Shown: piece after piece, positions 43,606 through 55,582 of the stretch
Layout of the letters: each line of letters opens with the position of its first letter
Numbering within the stretch: the stretch's first letter is position 1
Assembly: GCF_949987535.1 (NCBI RefSeq)
Contig: NC_080073.1
Coordinates: 94,217,344 to 94,281,343 of the forward strand
Reading direction: 5' to 3'
From: Balaenoptera acutorostrata
Lineage: Eukaryota > Chordata > Mammalia > Artiodactyla > Balaenopteridae
Length of the DNA: 64,000 nucleotides
Program-made: the position numbers and the translations under genes
Notes under the pieces: generated by a model
Told to the model about the DNA's origin: nothing
Databases searched by the model: none
What the model saw: the letters and a program-made list of their open reading frames with translations, nothing else

Positions 43606-45644
43606 TTCCTAATGTGCATCACCCCTAGAAAAAAGAGAGAACTATATTTGTCTCCATATTTCTCCACTTTGGTTGGGCATAATCCACGGTATCTCTTCTC
43701 TGGGGGAGAAGATGAGTATCTGCTGGTCTGGATTAAGACACATTAACAGGGGAAGCATGTGGCCATTTACACAGGGCTTGTTCCCTCACTGCACCAGGGT
43801 TAACAAATTAATGAAAAGGAAACATGTTACATCAATGCTGAACCTTATTAAGCATGAGATCATCACTCCCAGAGATCTTTATTTTACAAGAATCTAAATG
43901 AAAGAAGTTCAACTCTCATTTCCATACATACACACCAAAAACCAACCTTCTAATAGCTGATCGTACTTTTGAGGACACACCACAGCAGTTTTTAACTGTA
44001 AGATTGTAAGGATAGATTCTGTTCTAAAAGAGTTTTATTGAGATGGTATTGGAAGAAACTGGTATTTATTTAAATACCGCATTGCATTTTCCTTTGTTCT
44101 TTCAACAGGTTAGTAATTACAGAAGTAGTAATTAGCCTTGACAGAGAGTACACAAAACGATACATGGAGAGTGTGTTCAGTAGAGCGGCTCTATGAAGCA
44201 AGCTTATTATCTTCAGTCGGAGCTAATTATCCTTATTATACCTCATGACTCTTTTTTTCCTGAATTATGAGTGGAGAAGTGCTGAATAGAAATTTTTTTC
44301 CAAAGTGCCCTAAACTGTGGAGGGAAATGAAAATCACAAACAATGAAAAGCTTGTTAGACCATGAGTTCAGTCCTCTATAAAGGCATTCTGAAGGAGCTT
44401 GCCTTTCCCTGCACTATAGCAATGTAACAGACTTACCCGAAAATGATCTGGGTTGGTTTTGTTTTGCCACATGGATGATCGGAGAGAAAGAGCTAGCTAG
44501 ACTCAGCCTCAGTCTCAAGTAAACCAGAAGGAGGAAAGATGGAAAGTCTTGAGTCCTTGCACGAGTAAAGTATGGGGAGGGGGATGTGTTTAGACACAGG
44601 GGCACAAGACATTGGAGGGAACCTATTCATGCAATTAAGTCCCCATGGGGCAGAGCTCTTGGGGTGAGGAAAGGTATTTGGGATCCTGCCTGGCCCAAAC
44701 GCCCCCTATGAACTGATCTGAAAAGAGAGACTTCGGTTTTAAAGCCAGTTATTGTGCAATCCTTTATCGCTCTCTTTTTCCCCCCTGTCTATTGTCCCCC
44801 CCCCCATTATAGCGATGCATATGAGCAAAATTCCACAAATGGTGCATGCTTTTATGAGCTCAGTCCTGAAATTTGGTTTGAAATTTCCCCAGTGTCCTCT
44901 GAGCTTCTGTCTTTGCAACAGATGCACTTAAATGTTAGCAATTTATTTGCAGCCTGAGCTACAACCAGAGCTAAAGAGGGGAGAGAGAGGACTGTCATGT
45001 CATGATCACAACTGCTGCAGGAGCGGGTGGGGGGAGAGCTTGGTTTCTGCAGGCACAGCTAGTAAGCTACATAAAAATCAATTTTGTCTACCTCTCCAGT
45101 TCAAGTCTGTTCTATGAACAAGACGTTTAATCCAATTATTCTCGAGGAAGTTCTTTGCTTTCTTTAGACTATCTTGCTTAGTATTCCCACGTGACAGCAT
45201 CTCATTTCGGTTGTTACCACTTAGCAGGCCTCTGGATTTCTGAGGAACAGGATTGTAGAAATTCGTGAGAGTTCGGGAAGAGGCAGATTCTTTTTAAGGA
45301 CACCTGAGCTCTGGAAGGTGATACCATCTGAGAATACATCACTGGTTCCAGAGTAATGTGTGTCAACCCTTTTGTTTAGTATGTCAACAGTTATATGCTC
45401 ATTTAGCTGCACTAAAATATTCTTGAACTGAAAGTTATGGGCTTTCTGTGTGGGTTTAGAAATGTCAGCCCAGATAAGCAGGCAATTAACAAAAGCACAA
45501 TGTTATCTTCCTCTGAAGCAAACATCACACATGAGATTAGGAGATGATGGGTGATTTCTCAAATAGGGGCATGCACTAATAAAATTAACTAAGGCTGGTA
45601 ACACACTAGAGAAGCAACTTCAGTTGTCTAAATGGGATAAAACA
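43606..45644. other. Repeat-poor 2-kb block
   Basis: No repeat or gene supported. Around 44090-44260 there are several TAATTA-type words (GTAATTAGCC, GAGCTAATTATCC), so a conserved element is possible. A C11-like run lies at about 44797-44807. Confidence 0.4.
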
Positions 45645-45945
45645 GACTGTCATACAGAGTGAAGTAAGTCAGAAAGAGAAAAACAAATACCGTATATTAA
45701 CGCATGTATGTGGAATCTAGAAAAATGGTACAGATGAACCGGTTTGCAAGGCAGAAATAGAGACACAGATTTGGAGAACAAACGTATGGACACCAAGGGG
45801 GGAAAGTGGGGGGAGGGTGGGGGTGGTGGGATGAATTGGGAGATTGGGATTGACATATACACACTAATATGTATAAAATAGATTACTAAGAAGAACCTGC
45901 TGTATAAAAAATAAATAAATAAAATAAAATTTAAAAATTCAGCAA
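45645..45945 (+). mobile_element. L1 3' end, plus strand
   Basis: The only recent-looking L1 tail in the plus orientation. 'gtcatacagagtgaagtaagtcagaaagagaaaaac', 'acgcatgtatgtggaatctag', 'gggatgaattgggagattgggattgacatatacac' and 'aagaagaacctgctgtata' are the end of ORF2 and 3' UTR. The tail reads AAAATAAATAAATAAAATAAAA. Confidence 0.9.
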
Positions 45946-46226
45946 CAAAAAAATCCCATGTAGGCTTGTGGTATTATTACATAGGTCAGCTCTGCCACGG
46001 GCTGAATTGTCCAGATGCCATCCTCAGTTCAATGGTACTGGGGAATTATTTTTCCATCCTTGATACAAAGCTAATTTTGAACCTTCTTAACGGTTTTAGA
46101 TGACTTTTTCCACAAGACTCTTCAATAAAATGAAGATATCCCAATGTCACTAAGTTTTCTATTCTCATTATTCCTAATTAATTTGTCCGAATTTGAAGTT
46201 CCTTTAACAGCCAGCACTGCAATTCT

Positions 46227-46537
46227 TTTTTTTAAAAATTTTTTTTATTTATTATTTATTTATTATGTTTATTTTTGGCTGTGTTGGGTCTTCGTTTTTG
46301 TGTGAGGGCTTTCTCCAGTTGCGGCGAGTGGGGGCCACTCTTCATCACGGTGCGCGGGCCTGTCACTATCGCGGCCTCTCTTGTTGCGGAGCAGAGGCTC
46401 CAGACGCTCAGGCTCAGTAGTTGTGGCTCACGGGCCCAGTTGCTCCGCGGCATGTGGGATCTTCCCAGACCAGGGCTCGAACCCGTGTCCCCTGCATTGG
46501 CAGGCAGATTCTCAACCACTGCGCCACCAGGGAAGCC
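46227..46537 (-). mobile_element. CHR-type tRNA-derived SINE, minus strand
   Basis: T/ATTT-rich tail at left, B box as GGGCTCGAACC at about 46475-46485, SINE start 'ccaccagggaag' at right. It is flanked by exact 16-bp copies of CCAGCACTGCAATTCT at 46211-46226 and 46538-46553. The open frames of 97 and 124 codons overlapping here are SINE artefacts. Confidence 0.93.
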
Positions 46538-46784
46538 CCAGCACTGCAATTCTGACCCTGCTGTTTGCTTCCTGTATGACCTTATTATTTCTCAAATAAT
46601 AATAACAATTATTACTGTTTTATATGCACTAGGGTCATTTAAAACATGACAGCATGTATTACACAATAATGCCAATAGTATACTCCCGTGTTATACAAAG
46701 GTAGTAATGCATCCAGCTGCAGTCATCATTTGCAAAATATTAAGTAGAGAGTCTCAATATGAAATCAGCTCCAAATGGAGAATG

Positions 46785-47290
46785 ATGTTTCGTAAATTCA
46801 GATCTGATCATATCACGGATCTGCTTAAACCCATCAACGGCCCCCATTGCTGTTACGATCAAGCCCAAATCTCACAAGACTTTGCAAAGCCCTATGTGAC
46901 TGATCGTGTCTTGCCTGCTTTTTCGTGGGGTCTCACCACTGACATCTAAACCTAGCCTCACCTCTGTCTGCAGTATTCTTCCTCCCACTCCCCCAATCCC
47001 ATCGCTGCCGCCTACACATGCTTCAGGGTCCCACTTCCATAGTACTCCTCCCAGAAGTCTTCCCAGTTTCTGCGTGCCTGAGTCGGGTGCCCCTCTGGTC
47101 TGATCCTACCGCATCTTGGAGGAATTTTTTTTCTATCAAAGAGTTCTTTCTCTTTTCTTCTCTCTCCCTGGCTTGGGAGCTCTATGAAGGATTGCCAGTG
47201 TTGAATTCACCACTGTTGCATAGGGCATTGTGTCCCCATGATTCATTACGTAACACATTTTATTGAGTCTCTAAATACGCAGTGCTCAGT
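46785..47290 (+). mobile_element. L2, long 3' segment
   Basis: About 500 bases in L2 order: 'cagatctgatcatatcacggatctgcttaaacccatcaacggcccccattgc', 'tgtgactgatcgtgtcttgcc', 'cttcagggtcccacttccatagtactcctcccagaagtcttccc', and 'ggcttgggagctctatgaagg'. This is the best preserved L2 copy in the window. Confidence 0.85.
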
Positions 47291-48019
47291 CTTCCATCCC
47301 CCGTAATGTGAGCTGCGTAGCTCAGATAGATTAGTCATTGAAAATTAGATTTAGCCTAATACACATGCATACCGTACTCCTCAGACTGGCTTATTCTATT
47401 ACTGAATGTCATTAGGAAATTCTAGGTGGAGGTCAAGGTTTGGGACATCTGCCAATAAATTTATACAAGTCAGGTTTTTTTGTTTTTGTTGTTTTTTACT
47501 ATTAACCACGCAATGTCTTTGTGGGTAGAACTAAAGAGAGACAATCTGGTGAGAGGGGGTAGGAGACTTATCCTAATGCTACATTTGCACAGCAAGCTCA
47601 CTTCTCTATTCGTTTGGGGTGGTCTGGGAGAACAGAGCCCTCCCACGAAGCTGTCCTGGTGCCCCTACCAGGCTGTGTTTCTGCCACGGCCCTCTCTGCC
47701 CCTGTGAAATCTTTGGCTGGCTTTGAGGTTTGGCGATGTCAGCTTTAAGGTTCCACGCTGGCCTCCTAGATTTCCACCTGCCCTTCTCAAAGAAGTGTGG
47801 GAAGCCAGCTTCCTGGAAATTGTAGAACACAGGGACAAAGAGAGCTAGACCTCCGTACCTGTTTTGCAAGGCTGTTCATCCGCGGAAGGTAGGTTGTCAG
47901 GCAACCCTGGCAGATGGAGCAGTGCTACCCCCGCCCCGCCCCGCTAAACTTCAACACCTGAAACGCAGATTTTCTGATTAAGGGGATACGGCTTTGTGTT
48001 AGTTGTTACAGTTATGAAC
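47291..48019. other. Single-copy sequence, GC-richer 47600-47945
   Basis: 47600-47945 has more G+C, ending with CCCCGCCCCGCCCCGC (47930-47945). No exon could be supported; a GTAGGT at 47888 looks like a splice donor but such words are common. Confidence 0.4.
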
Positions 48020-48033
48020 TATAATCATGTTTA

Positions 48034-48163
48034 TTTATTTATTTATTTTAAAAACATCTTTATTGGAGTATAATTGCTTTACAGTGGTGTGTTAGTTGCT
48101 GCTGTGTAACAAAGTGAATCAGCTATACATATACCTATATCCCCATATCCCCTCCCTCTTGTT
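48034..48163 (-). mobile_element. Short L1 3' tail with 14-bp target-site duplication
   Basis: 130 bp of L1 3' end on the minus strand ('attggagtataattgctttacagtggtgtg'). Exact flanking copies of TATAATCATGTTTA at 48020-48033 and 48164-48177. Confidence 0.92.
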
Positions 48164-48177
48164 TATAATCATGTTTA

Positions 48178-49439
48178 AATCTCCCTGCAAACTGTATCTA
48201 TTATACCAGAGTCACCCTGCTTAGGTTTACAGCCTGCTCAGAAGAGTAACTCCTGGTGTTATTAGATTTTTAAGCAGCTGCAAGGTAGTGCTCAGGGATT
48301 TATGTCCATGGAAATTTATAGATTTTGTTAAGTATATTCCTCAACTATAAAACTGTAAGGGACCAATTTTGTTTATGCTCTCAGTTTATTGTTTGCTTGG
48401 CTAAAAGTCAGGTTGCCAACAACCAAGGGGATAAAACATGAGTCAATGGCTAAGAAAACTTTAAAAGGCTTAGATATAGCTGCTTTTAGCTTTCCAAATC
48501 ACTGGTGCCCACTTAAAATAACAGATGTGCTAAGATTTCCCTGGTGTTACAGAAATGCTAAGGGCAGTGGAAAGCTGACCTTCTCATACTTCTTAACAGT
48601 TTTTGTTCAATTATGACCCTACCCTGCAAATGCTAAGATCTGCCGGCGGCTTTTTGCTGTAATTATTTTGCTACCGTGGTCGAAGGTGGCATGAAATCAG
48701 TGAATGGAAGAAGCAGGCACTCCTTCTCTAAGACTCTAAGGAGCCTGTTAATTTCTCCAATAGGACTGATTAGTTATAGTAATGTATCAACATAATTATG
48801 ATAAGGATATGAATGTATAGGAGTAAAACGTATTTGCCTAAGTACTGGTGAATTCTGTCCTAGGGAGAGAGAGGTCTGGTGTCTATGTTTTCTAATTTTT
48901 TATCTCCAATCTGTCAGAGGCAAAAATCATATTCTTACAGTTAAAATGCTGTTCACCTTCAGACAGACAAGCACAGAAGCCAGGTACATCCCAGAATACT
49001 TCCATCAGGGAGCACCCATGTTGGCAAAAAAGGTCAAGGAGATAGTGTTGAGGTCATTAGCAGAGTTACAAGGACAGCTTCTCCAGATCTTCGTTATTAT
49101 CTTACTCTTCCTCCTGCCCAATCAGTGCCCCATCCTGGGGCCACCACACAGGACTTGAAGAGTGTCCCTAGACTGTAAAGTTGGCCATTTCTAGGTAGTA
49201 ACGCAGGATGCCCTTTCACTTGCCAGGCATTATAAACAAAGGCAAGCAAAGGTCTGCGTGCCGGAGGAGCACACCTATCACCTTGGTGACTCCAGCTCTC
49301 TGAACTAAAATTCAGGAATGGCCCAGTGGCATGCACTACCTGCCTTGGACCTTCTTCCTTACGTCCACAAAGAGGTGTTTTATATTCCTTTAATTATCTT
49401 CCTGACATTTTTACTATTCGTTCTGCTTTCCTCTTCTTT
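48178..49439. other. Repeat-poor sequence
   Basis: No supported gene or repeat over about 1.25 kb. Candidate for conserved non-coding content only by absence of repeats. Confidence 0.4.
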
Positions 49440-49740
49440 TTCTAAATTTAAATTTTAACTTATACAACATAATGGTTCAATATTTGTATATATTGCAAAA
49501 CGATCACTGCAATAAGCCTAGTTAACGTCTGTCACCGTACATAGTTACAAAAATATTTTTGTTCCTTGTGATGAGGACTTTTAAGATTTACTCTCTTAGC
49601 AACTTTCAAATATGCAATACAGTATTGTTAACTGTAATCACCATGCTGTATATGACTTATTTATTTTAAACTGGAACTTTGCACCTTTTGACCCCTTTCA
49701 TCCATTTCATCCAAATTATCTTTTAAAAGTGTACTTTTTC
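49440..49740 (-). mobile_element. Older L1 3' UTR, minus strand
   Basis: 'aacttatacaacataatggttcaatatttgtatatattgc', 'gttaacgtctgtcaccgtac' and 'gtattgttaactgtaatcaccatgctgtat' are the reversed 3' UTR of an older L1 type, distinct from the young tails. Confidence 0.75.
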
Positions 49741-50309
49741 TAGAGTATGAGTAAAATGTTTGCTATTACAAAATAATCCCAGTTGAAAAAATAGATTAAG
49801 TAAATGAGATACTGTTTATCTTAAAATAATACTAACATAGTACTTATGCATATTTTAAGCACTGAGTAAAATAATCTTATGATCTCTCATCATCACAAAA
49901 CACCAGCTGAGTCCCTGAGGGAGAGGTTATTATAATTTCCTCCCCCATGTGTTGCATCCTTGGACATTAGCCTGGAAGGCACCTCTAAAGGTACTTAGCA
50001 CTAATTAGCATTGTCTATAAAGATCCTCATTTGTGGAATTACTTACAGGGAGTCAGGCATCTCTTAAAAGTGTGCTGAGTATTCTTTAGTAGCTCACAGA
50101 GAAATTTTGGCAGCCTTTTAAAGATAAGTGCCCTTAAACAAGGAAAAACAAGAGTGGGGACATTTATGAAAATTTCTGAGAAATAAGTGTACTTTCCAGA
50201 AAATTCATTGTGTAAGTTTATTAATAGCAGTAACCAGAGAACTCTACTCAGATCCAAAAGACCGATGCTCCGGTCTTTGTTCCACTGGGAACTAGTTGTA
50301 ACACGTGGG
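49741..50309. other. Single-copy sequence, nothing recognised
   Basis: No supported feature. Confidence 0.5.
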
Positions 50310-50470
50310 CCCAAATCGCAATATATTGAGCCTTGTTCTCTTTACCTGGAAAATGGGATGACATCTTCCCTATGTGGTGGGGTTATTGTGAGGATAAAAA
50401 TGAAAGGACTAACATGAAGCACTTTGAAAAGCTGGAATCACTGAGTAAATGTGACATCTTATTATAGAAA
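50310..50470 (+). mobile_element. MIR SINE
   Basis: 'gttctctttacctggaaaatgggatgac', 'ggggttattgtgaggataaaaatgaaagg' and 'gaagcactttgaaaagctgg' follow MIR 3' order. Confidence 0.75.
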
Positions 50471-50789
50471 TAATCCTGAAATGTCTGAGCTCATTGAAAA
50501 AGAAACATTTGATTATTTGTAAAAATAATATGCCTTAAAAAGTCAGGCAATAAGTTCTATGGCTGTGCATGTTCTTTTTAAAATATATTCTCTATCTGTC
50601 ATTTTTTGATAGTGGAGCACCTCTCCAATTCCCCCGTGACCTCTTGAAGAAAAAAGTTCGGTGTATCTGGGGTTAATTTTAGTCAACTCCTTAAGTCATA
50701 TAAGCCTAAAAACTGAAATACAGTCTTTTTCTAGGAATTCAGCTTAATGAGACAGTTTCCTATCCTAGAACAGTTTTCTAGTCTTGACT
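50471..50789. other. Single-copy sequence, nothing recognised
   Basis: No supported feature. Confidence 0.5.
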
Positions 50790-51140
50790 TTTCTTCCTTT
50801 TTAAATTTTTGTCAAATTACATAAGCAACATATGATTATTTCAGAAATTTGAAAAATAGAGAAAAGCAGAGAAAAAGAAAATAAAATTACCCATACTCTC
50901 ATCATGTCTTTAAAAAGTTACCGAAGCCAATAAGTAAAAGACCCCCCTCTTCATGCCACCAGTCCCAATCCCAGAGACAATCACTGTTTTCCCCGGGAGT
51001 GTATGTATCCTTTCATTCTCATCCAAACATTGCCAACCCATCAACAGAACATGCATATATGAACAGCAATAATTAAATCCAATTGCTTGATAGTCTTCCA
51101 ACTTTCTATCATACAAAACCATAGCTTTACACATATTTTT
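50790..51140 (-). mobile_element. Ancient L1 3' end, minus strand
   Basis: 'acataagcaacatatgattatttcagaaatttgaaaaatagagaaaagcag', 'aaaattacccatactctcatcatg' and 'gagacaatcactgttttcc' follow the reversed order of an old L1ME-like 3' end. Confidence 0.6.
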
Positions 51141-51525
51141 TCGATTTTGTCCATCTGAAGCTGTATTTTAGTTAACAGCTTATTAATTTGATTTACAACT
51201 TTTATGTGTTTCCGCAGATGGTAAGTGGCCTGCATTTGTGCTCTGGCCCCAGGCTCCACAAATGTTCAGGGCGGGGCTGCACCAGGGAAGCTGCTGCAGC
51301 CTGTGCTTCCTGGTCCCCTGGCTCCAGCCAGCCCTGCAGAATCCCCTGCTGCCATCTTGCGCTCCCTGTTAACCCCTGGTCCAGGTCCTTCCTGGAAGTA
51401 ACTGATGTGAGGGAGGAGAGAGGCAGTGAGCGGAAGACTCAAAGGAGGTCGAGCAAAGGGGAGAAAGTGAAGAAGAGGGAGACAGATCCATCAGTACATT
51501 TTATCCCTGTCCTAATAAAGGTGTC
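51141..51525. other. GC-richer unassigned sequence
   Basis: 51230-51390 is GC-rich with CTG/CAG words. The overlapping 129-codon frame (51188-51577) has no recognisable domain and biased low-complexity composition, so it is not called. Confidence 0.4.
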
Positions 51526-51645
51526 CTATGACACCTTTTTTACTTACCCACTCCTGCATGAGATTATGAGCTTTTGAGGGCATCAGCTGAGTCATGTTAC
51601 AGGTACGGAATAGGCACTCAGACAATAGCTGTTCAAGGGACTGGA
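51526..51645 (+). mobile_element. L2 3' tail
   Basis: 'gagattatgagcttttgagggcatcagc' and 'aggtacggaataggcactcagacaatagctgttc' follow L2 tail order. Confidence 0.5.
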
Positions 51646-52334
51646 CAAACAAATGAGAGTGTTGAGATCCTAAAGTGGAAAATCCGGAATTACTTATGGA
51701 TTTCATGAACTGACAATACTGAAAGCAGACCGCTAAAAAGCGATGAGTTAGATGCCTTTGGCCACCTCATTTCAGATGCATATCTTCCAGTATGTTTGTG
51801 AAGATATCAGTATCCTTAGCCCGTAGTTGAATGATGTTTTCGCCCTCAATATGATGACCAACATGGAGAGCTCTAGTGCAAGTTGTAACTGCTTTTTAAA
51901 ATTAATACCTCCATGCATATTGCTAAGATAAAACTTTTTGGTTTTTTGGACACTGTGGGTGTATTATGAAATTCATTGTTTGCTTTTGAGTTTGATAACA
52001 TATCAGCTAGAATTGTGATTTTTGACCCTGTGGAGTACCAATGCACTAAGGAATCGAAAGACAGCAAGTTGAAGGTAAGGAAGGGTCTGTTCATGCATTT
52101 TAAAGGCAGGTAAAAAAAGTTGGGTCAGCCAAATTCAGAGTAAAGTTACTAGTGTTGATAAAATGGCAGCCAAAATCTAGGAAAGCTTTCTGCTGGCAGA
52201 CCTAGGATGACCATTTTTATCTCTAGGATCAATGTTTACACAGTATAAAGGAATCAAAATGAAAAACAAGCATCTCTGAAATAAGTGGGTTAATTTCTCA
52301 TCTTGTCTGTTTTCTAATCACAGTATCAGCCATG
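51646..52334. other. Single-copy sequence, nothing recognised
   Basis: No supported feature. Confidence 0.5.
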
Positions 52335-52850
52335 CTGCTGGACTTGGATTTCCATACCTATAATCTGGCAATCCCACATCTAAGGAATTTATCCTGAGGA
52401 AATAATCAGCAAGGTGCACAGATATTTATATACAAAGATGCTCATCACAGCATTGTTTATATTAGTGAGACACTGAAAACAATCTTAATGGCCTGCTCTA
52501 GGAGATGGGATAGGAAAGTGCAGTGCATCTGTAGGACAAAATATTATGCAACCAGTAAACATCGCAGTGTAGAAGGACATAAAATCATGTGGGGAAAATA
52601 AGCACAGTATATTTCACAGCATATTGTTAAAGGAAAAGAACAGTTTGTAAAACAGTATACAATACAATTCCACTAGATATGCATAGAGAAGTAACTAGAA
52701 TGACATTCAGAGACATTTTACAGTGTTTTTCACCGGGTGACATTAGGAGTGATTTTTACTTTCGTCTTTGTGCCTTTCTCTATTTTATACATTTCCTGCA
52801 ATGAACTTGCATTCAAAAAAAAATGTTTATAAAAGGATAACCCTATACCG
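52335..52850 (+). mobile_element. Ancient L1 3' end, plus strand
   Basis: 'ctggcaatcccacatctaaggaatttatcctgaggaaataatcagc', 'acaaagatgctcatcacagcattgtttatattagtgag', 'ctggaagatgggat-like' and 'ttctattttatacatttcctgcaatgaacttgcattc' follow the order of an old L1 3' end. It ends in an A-rich tail near 52817-52835. Confidence 0.7.
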
Positions 52851-52924
52851 GCATTTTAATTTGTGACATTGAAGATGATCACATTCTACACTCAACTCCC
52901 ATTTTACAGAGTTCCCTACCCAAT

Positions 52925-53048
52925 GTTCTCTTAGCTACTTTGTATTATTTGGGTCTCTGCCTTACTCAGTGGATCATATGCTCTTTTGATGGCTGAGTCT
53001 GTGTCTAATACATTTTCGTATTCCCAACAGGAAATAAATAAAAACCCA
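52925..53048 (+). mobile_element. L2 3' tail
   Basis: 'ggatcatatgctcttttgatggctgagtctgtgtctaatacattttcgtattcccaacaggaaataaataaaaacc' is L2-tail-like. Confidence 0.5.
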
Positions 53049-54025
53049 TGAAGCGATCCCAGGTTTTCTCAAAAATGCATACAAAATTAACCCAGAGAAA
53101 TCCTGAATTCCATGCCACCACCAACACCTCCCTCAACCTCTCACCTGTTGTGGGCACAAAGCAGTCACGTACGTTAAAACATTACAGTAAATAAAAGGTG
53201 ATGGCCTCCAACTATATCTTTTAATTTACATACCCTTTTATAAGCATTTTTATAGGCATATCACCCAGGTGTAAATAAATAGTTGATTAAAGATGGTAAT
53301 GGTGGTCATTTCAACAAAACACTGAGTGTTAGTTCCTTGTTCAGAACATAATCCTCACCATTACTTATTTCAAAGAGAAAATCAGATAATTTATATCTTT
53401 TTCCAGGAAAGTTTGCCACTCAGTAAGTGAGAGAATTGCTCTCAGATGGGGGATTCCCGTGTTCTTCTCTGGGGGTGGGATGAGGGTGGGAAAGCTCACC
53501 TTTCCCCCCCCCCCCCCCCCGGAGCCCTCAAGTGGCCCTGGTCGTAAAGATGCCATTGACATACGCCTTAGGTGATTTATGAGACTCAGTGGGAGTCATG
53601 GTGACCAAGGGCGTTTCCCTGGAGTGTCTGCTGTAGCCTTAGACACCAGTGCACATAACCGTCTGACAGGTAATTAGGGACAATGCAACTAGTCTAGACT
53701 TTGGGATTTTTCTGGTTCTAGCACACCTAGCCAATCAGTGTGCATTAATCATTACATACGTATGTGAGCAGGATTCAGTCTCAGTGACTCATCGGCATCA
53801 CACACAGGGCAGTCTGTTGTGACTCAAGACGGGCAAAAGAGTTAAAGGAACTAAGAAACATTTTATGGCTAAAGGTACAGAATATGCCAGCAATGAGTGA
53901 TGAGAGCCCAGTGGTGAGGTAGACAGCAAAAACAAACCAATAAGGAATTTTGTGCAGCGTGTGGAAGGCTCCTTCCTAGCATTGTGTGCATGGCTCAGTT
54001 AGCGCTCAGCATATGCTGCTTAGCA
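53049..54025. other. Single-copy sequence with C17 run
   Basis: C17 at 53504-53520, preceded by a G-rich stretch at 53470-53490. No gene or repeat supported. Confidence 0.5.
53504..53520. repeat. Poly-C run (17)
   Basis: Seventeen C in a row. Runs of this length are prone to sequencing and assembly error and to replication slippage. Confidence 0.9.
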
Positions 54026-54170
54026 TTGTAATTATTTGTCATTTATAGATGCCTTATCCTTCCAACTTTGCTCTGTGCTCCAGAAGGGTAGGGGCCACAC
54101 GGCTCACATCCAGGTCTCCAGCACCTAACACTAGCCTCAGGGAGAATAGCCACTCAGCAAAAATGGCGGA
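54026..54170 (+). mobile_element. L2 3' tail
   Basis: 'ctctgtgctccagaagggtaggggccacacggctcacatccaggtctccagcacctaacactagcctc' follows L2 tail order (gggcagggac...ccagcacctagcac). Confidence 0.6.
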
Positions 54171-54655
54171 TGAGAGTTGTGTCTTGGTGATTGTGGTGGG
54201 GCTCCTGGGAAAATCTGTTGTGCTGACCAGATAAAGGTAGAACTTTTAGAGGTGCTGTCAAGCTTGATTGCCCAGGGAAACTTCTTTGGCCTGCTAATCA
54301 CTGAAAAACAGGCTCTCTCACTCATATGAGATTTCCCCTCCTTCCTGTTCTCAGCTAGAAATACCATGAGAACAGACTGTCTCACAGTGTTTTCAGATTT
54401 CCACTTCGAGTCCCTGCCAAAAGCAGGAAGTGCAGAAGTGGGCGATAATTCTTTTTTTCTTTTTAGAACACTTTATTAAAGAGTTTTGGTTGTTACTTGT
54501 TTTTCCCCCTGAACCTCATTAGAATTAATTTGAGCAATACGTTGAATTTGCATAATGATTTTCTTACCAGGCACCCAAAGTGTTTTATTTACCAATGCCA
54601 TTTCCCAGTAAGGTAAGGTAGAAAGAGGTACAGAGGTACAGAATAGCAGAGATTG
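54171..54655. other. Single-copy sequence, nothing recognised
   Basis: No supported feature. Confidence 0.5.
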
Positions 54656-54765
54656 AGGGCACCTTGGGGATTTTCTACTTCAGCATTTTTCATTTTTTAT
54701 TTTTTTGTACTGATGAGAAAATTGAGACCCAGAGTTATCACCTGGGGTATTTCTTGCTCTGTGCT
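54656..54765 (-). mobile_element. MIR-like fragment, minus strand
   Basis: 'tactgatgagaaaattgagacccagagttatcacctgggg' resembles the reversed MIR core 'gatgaggaaactgaggcccagag'. Confidence 0.5.
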
Positions 54766-55329
54766 AGCACCTACCACTCCATTTTCACACCGTCATTCCT
54801 CTTTCCTCCCTGCCGTGGGGTAACGCAGTAGTTTCTCGGGTCTTACACCAACACCACCCTCCCATCTATTCAGCCCTCTCTGCCTCCCTGCTCCTTACCC
54901 GTAAGTCAACCCTTTCATTTTGGGATAATCAAAAGCAGATAACCATCCCTAAGAGGGCCAAGAACCACTGTTTGACTGTATACTATTAAAAATGGAGAGA
55001 GAAAGGAAGAAAAGGAAAACGGGAAGGAAGGAAGGAAGAAAAAAGAGGAATAAAATATGAAAGAGAAAAAGCAGGAAAGGGAAGGAAACACAGCTTCATC
55101 AGGGGCCAAGGAAATCATTTCTCTGTGACATGCCTGGTCCCTCCTTTCAACACTCTGCTGGGAAAGTTGCTCTGTGCAGGGCGCCATTTGATTCTACTTC
55201 CTGGAGGTAATTACTCTACCCCCACCCTGCTCTAATATTATCCTCAGGTCTGATGAGTGTATTGAAGCCTAAAGAGGTGAGTCCTCAAATGAGAGCCAGA
55301 GAGGAAGCCAGAGAAGTCGGCCCAATAAG
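54766..55329. other. Single-copy sequence with (GGAA)n stretch
   Basis: A purine-rich GGAA/GAAA block lies at 55000-55090, including GGAAGGAAGGAAGGAAG at about 55022-55038. No gene supported. Confidence 0.5.
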
Positions 55330-55525
55330 TGCTATGGACTGAATTGTATCCCCGGCAAAATCCATACACTGAAGCCCACAGACCCCCAATGTGACTGTAT
55401 TTGGAAATAGGGTTTTTAAGAGGTAATTAAGGTTACATGAGGTCACAAGGGTGGGGCCCTAATCCAATAGGACTGGTGGCCTCATAGAAAAGGACAAGAT
55501 TCTCCCTCCCTCCCTCCCCTTCTCC

Positions 55526-55582
<57 letters not shown>

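Noticed and set aside
46256..46649. 97- and 124-codon frames on opposite strands
   Set aside because: They lie across the SINE at 46227-46537; similar frames occur in the SINE copies at 27958 and 41573.
47888..47893. GTAGGT splice-donor-like word after GC-rich sequence
   Set aside because: Isolated; no exon or CpG island to support a first exon.
51188..51577. 129-codon plus-strand frame, GC-rich
   Set aside because: Low-complexity Arg/Lys/Ser-rich second half, no known domain, no splice context that I could support.
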